A stretch of DNA of 6,180 bases from Methanobrevibacter sp. (GTDB lineage: Archaea > Methanobacteriota > Methanobacteria > Methanobacteriales > Methanobacteriaceae), in assembly GCA_017646885.1 (NCBI GenBank), contig JAGCLR010000125.1, forward strand, positions 1 to 6,180, written 5' to 3'. Of this stretch, positions 5,484-6,180 are shown one piece after another. Made by a program: the position numbers and the translations under genes. Each line of letters begins with the position of its first letter. Position 1 is the stretch's first letter. Below the pieces are notes generated by a model. The model made no database searches and was not told where the DNA came from. It saw only the letters and a list, made by a program, of their open reading frames with translations.

Positions 5484-6180
5484 ATGATAATATTAAATGA
5501 AAATACAAAATGTTTAGTGCAAGGAATCACTGGAAAACAAGGTCAATTCCACACTGAACAAATGATGAAATACAATACAAAGATTGTAGCAGGTGTTACT
5601 CCAGGCAAAGGTGGTCAAGAGGTTTGCGGAGTTCCTGTTTTTGATTCTATTGAAGAAGCTAAGGAAAATGTAGATGTAAATGCATCAATCATATTCGTAC
5701 CAGCACCATTTGCAAAGGATGCTGCATTTGAATCCATTGATCATTTGGATTTGGTTATTATAATCACTGAACACATTCCTATTCATGATACTATGGAAAT
5801 CATGGCTTATGCAAAGGCAAAAGGAGTAACTGTTATTGGACCAAACACTCCTGGTGTAATCTCCCCTAAAGTTGGAAAACTCGGTATTATGCCAACCCAT
5901 ATCTTCTCTGAAGGAGATGTAGGAGTCATTTCCAGAAGCGGTACATTAACTTATGAAATTGCAAGCCAATTAACCCGTGCGGGAATTGGACAAAGCACTT
6001 GCGTAGGTATTGGAGGAGACCCTGTTATCGGTACTCCATACATTGATGTATTGGATATGTTTGAAAACGACCCTGATACAAAAGAAATCGTATTGATTGG
6101 TGAAATCGGTGGAGGAGCTGAAGAGGCTGCAGCTGAATACATTAAGGAAAACATTACAAAACCTGTTGTAGCTTATATTG
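5484..6180 (+). CDS. sucD: Succinyl-CoA ligase alpha subunit, N-terminal part, cut by window edge
   Basis: Succinyl-CoA ligase interconverts succinate plus CoA and succinyl-CoA with NTP; the alpha subunit binds CoA and carries the phosphohistidine. The 232 codons present match the family throughout. They show the CoA-binding Rossmann start QGITGKQG (13-20), VTPGKGG (38-44), [10 protein letters not shown] (71-80), ITEHIP (94-99), GPNTPGVI (119-126), the SRSGTLTYE segment (150-158), GIGGDP (175-180) and GEIGG (206-210). The catalytic histidine of the family (in the GHAG motif) lies about 15 residues beyond the window end and cannot be seen. In Methanobacteriales this enzyme is part of the incomplete reductive TCA branch from oxaloacetate via succinate to 2-oxoglutarate. 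The beta subunit gene sucC is not upstream, in keeping with unlinked sucC and sucD in relatives, but it could follow. ADP-forming acyl-CoA synthetase alpha domains are related; the length and motifs fit SucD better. Confidence 0.95.
   Translation, partial: MIILNENTKCLVQGITGKQGQFHTEQMMKYNTKIVAGVTPGKGGQEVCGVPVFDSIEEAKENVDVNASIIFVPAPFAKDAAFESIDHLDLVIIITEHIPIHDTMEIMAYAKAKGVTVIGPNTPGVISPKVGKLGIMPTHIFSEGDVGVISRSGTLTYEIASQLTRAGIGQSTCVGIGGDPVIGTPYIDVLDMFENDPDTKEIVLIGEIGGGAEEAAAEYIKENITKPVVAYI

Noticed and set aside
5685..6154. Two minus-strand open frames inside sucD
   Set aside because: They are shadows of sucD, whose motifs run unbroken on the plus strand through the same bases.

Overview
The window looks like chromosomal DNA of a methanogenic archaeon of the order Methanobacteriales, most likely Methanobrevibacter. 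The reasons are very AT-rich intergenic DNA with TATA-box-like promoters, archaeal Shine-Dalgarno sites (GGAGG, GGTGA), a very large secreted adhesin-like protein with Ig-like repeats, and an unlinked succinyl-CoA ligase alpha gene. The assignment is inferred from gene content and composition, not from a marker gene.

Layout from left to right. (1) Positions 1-283, minus strand: the N-terminal 94 codons of uvrB (nucleotide excision repair helicase), starting at a TTG behind a good Shine-Dalgarno site. (2) A 354-bp divergent intergenic region with a candidate promoter for each flanking gene; the adhesin side carries a 17-bp inverted repeat just downstream of its TATA box. (3) Positions 638-3421, plus strand: a 927-residue secreted adhesin-like protein, ending at a stem-loop plus T-tract terminator. 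(4) Positions 3580-4263, minus strand: aroD, type I 3-dehydroquinate dehydratase with all expected active-site residues and its own terminator. (5) Positions 4419-5144, plus strand: a 241-residue acidic cytosolic protein that I do not recognise, transcribed divergently from aroD across a 155-bp promoter region. (6) A 339-bp AT-rich intergenic region with nested inverted repeats, T-tracts and TATA boxes. (7) Positions 5484 to the end, plus strand: the first 232 codons of sucD, succinyl-CoA ligase alpha subunit.

Every gene appears to have its own promoter and no two plus-strand neighbours are close enough to form an obvious operon. The genes belong to separate processes: DNA repair, cell surface, aromatic amino acid precursor synthesis, an unknown function, and the partial reductive TCA route to 2-oxoglutarate. 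I see no RNA gene, mobile element or CRISPR array.

The most interesting material is the adhesin. Its mature N-terminus has no basic residues, the middle is packed with N-glycosylation sequons, and the last ~94 residues hold about 30 basic and no acidic residues. This suggests a polar molecule with its C-terminal end held in the wall. The unrecognised acidic protein, with a possible internal duplication, comes second.
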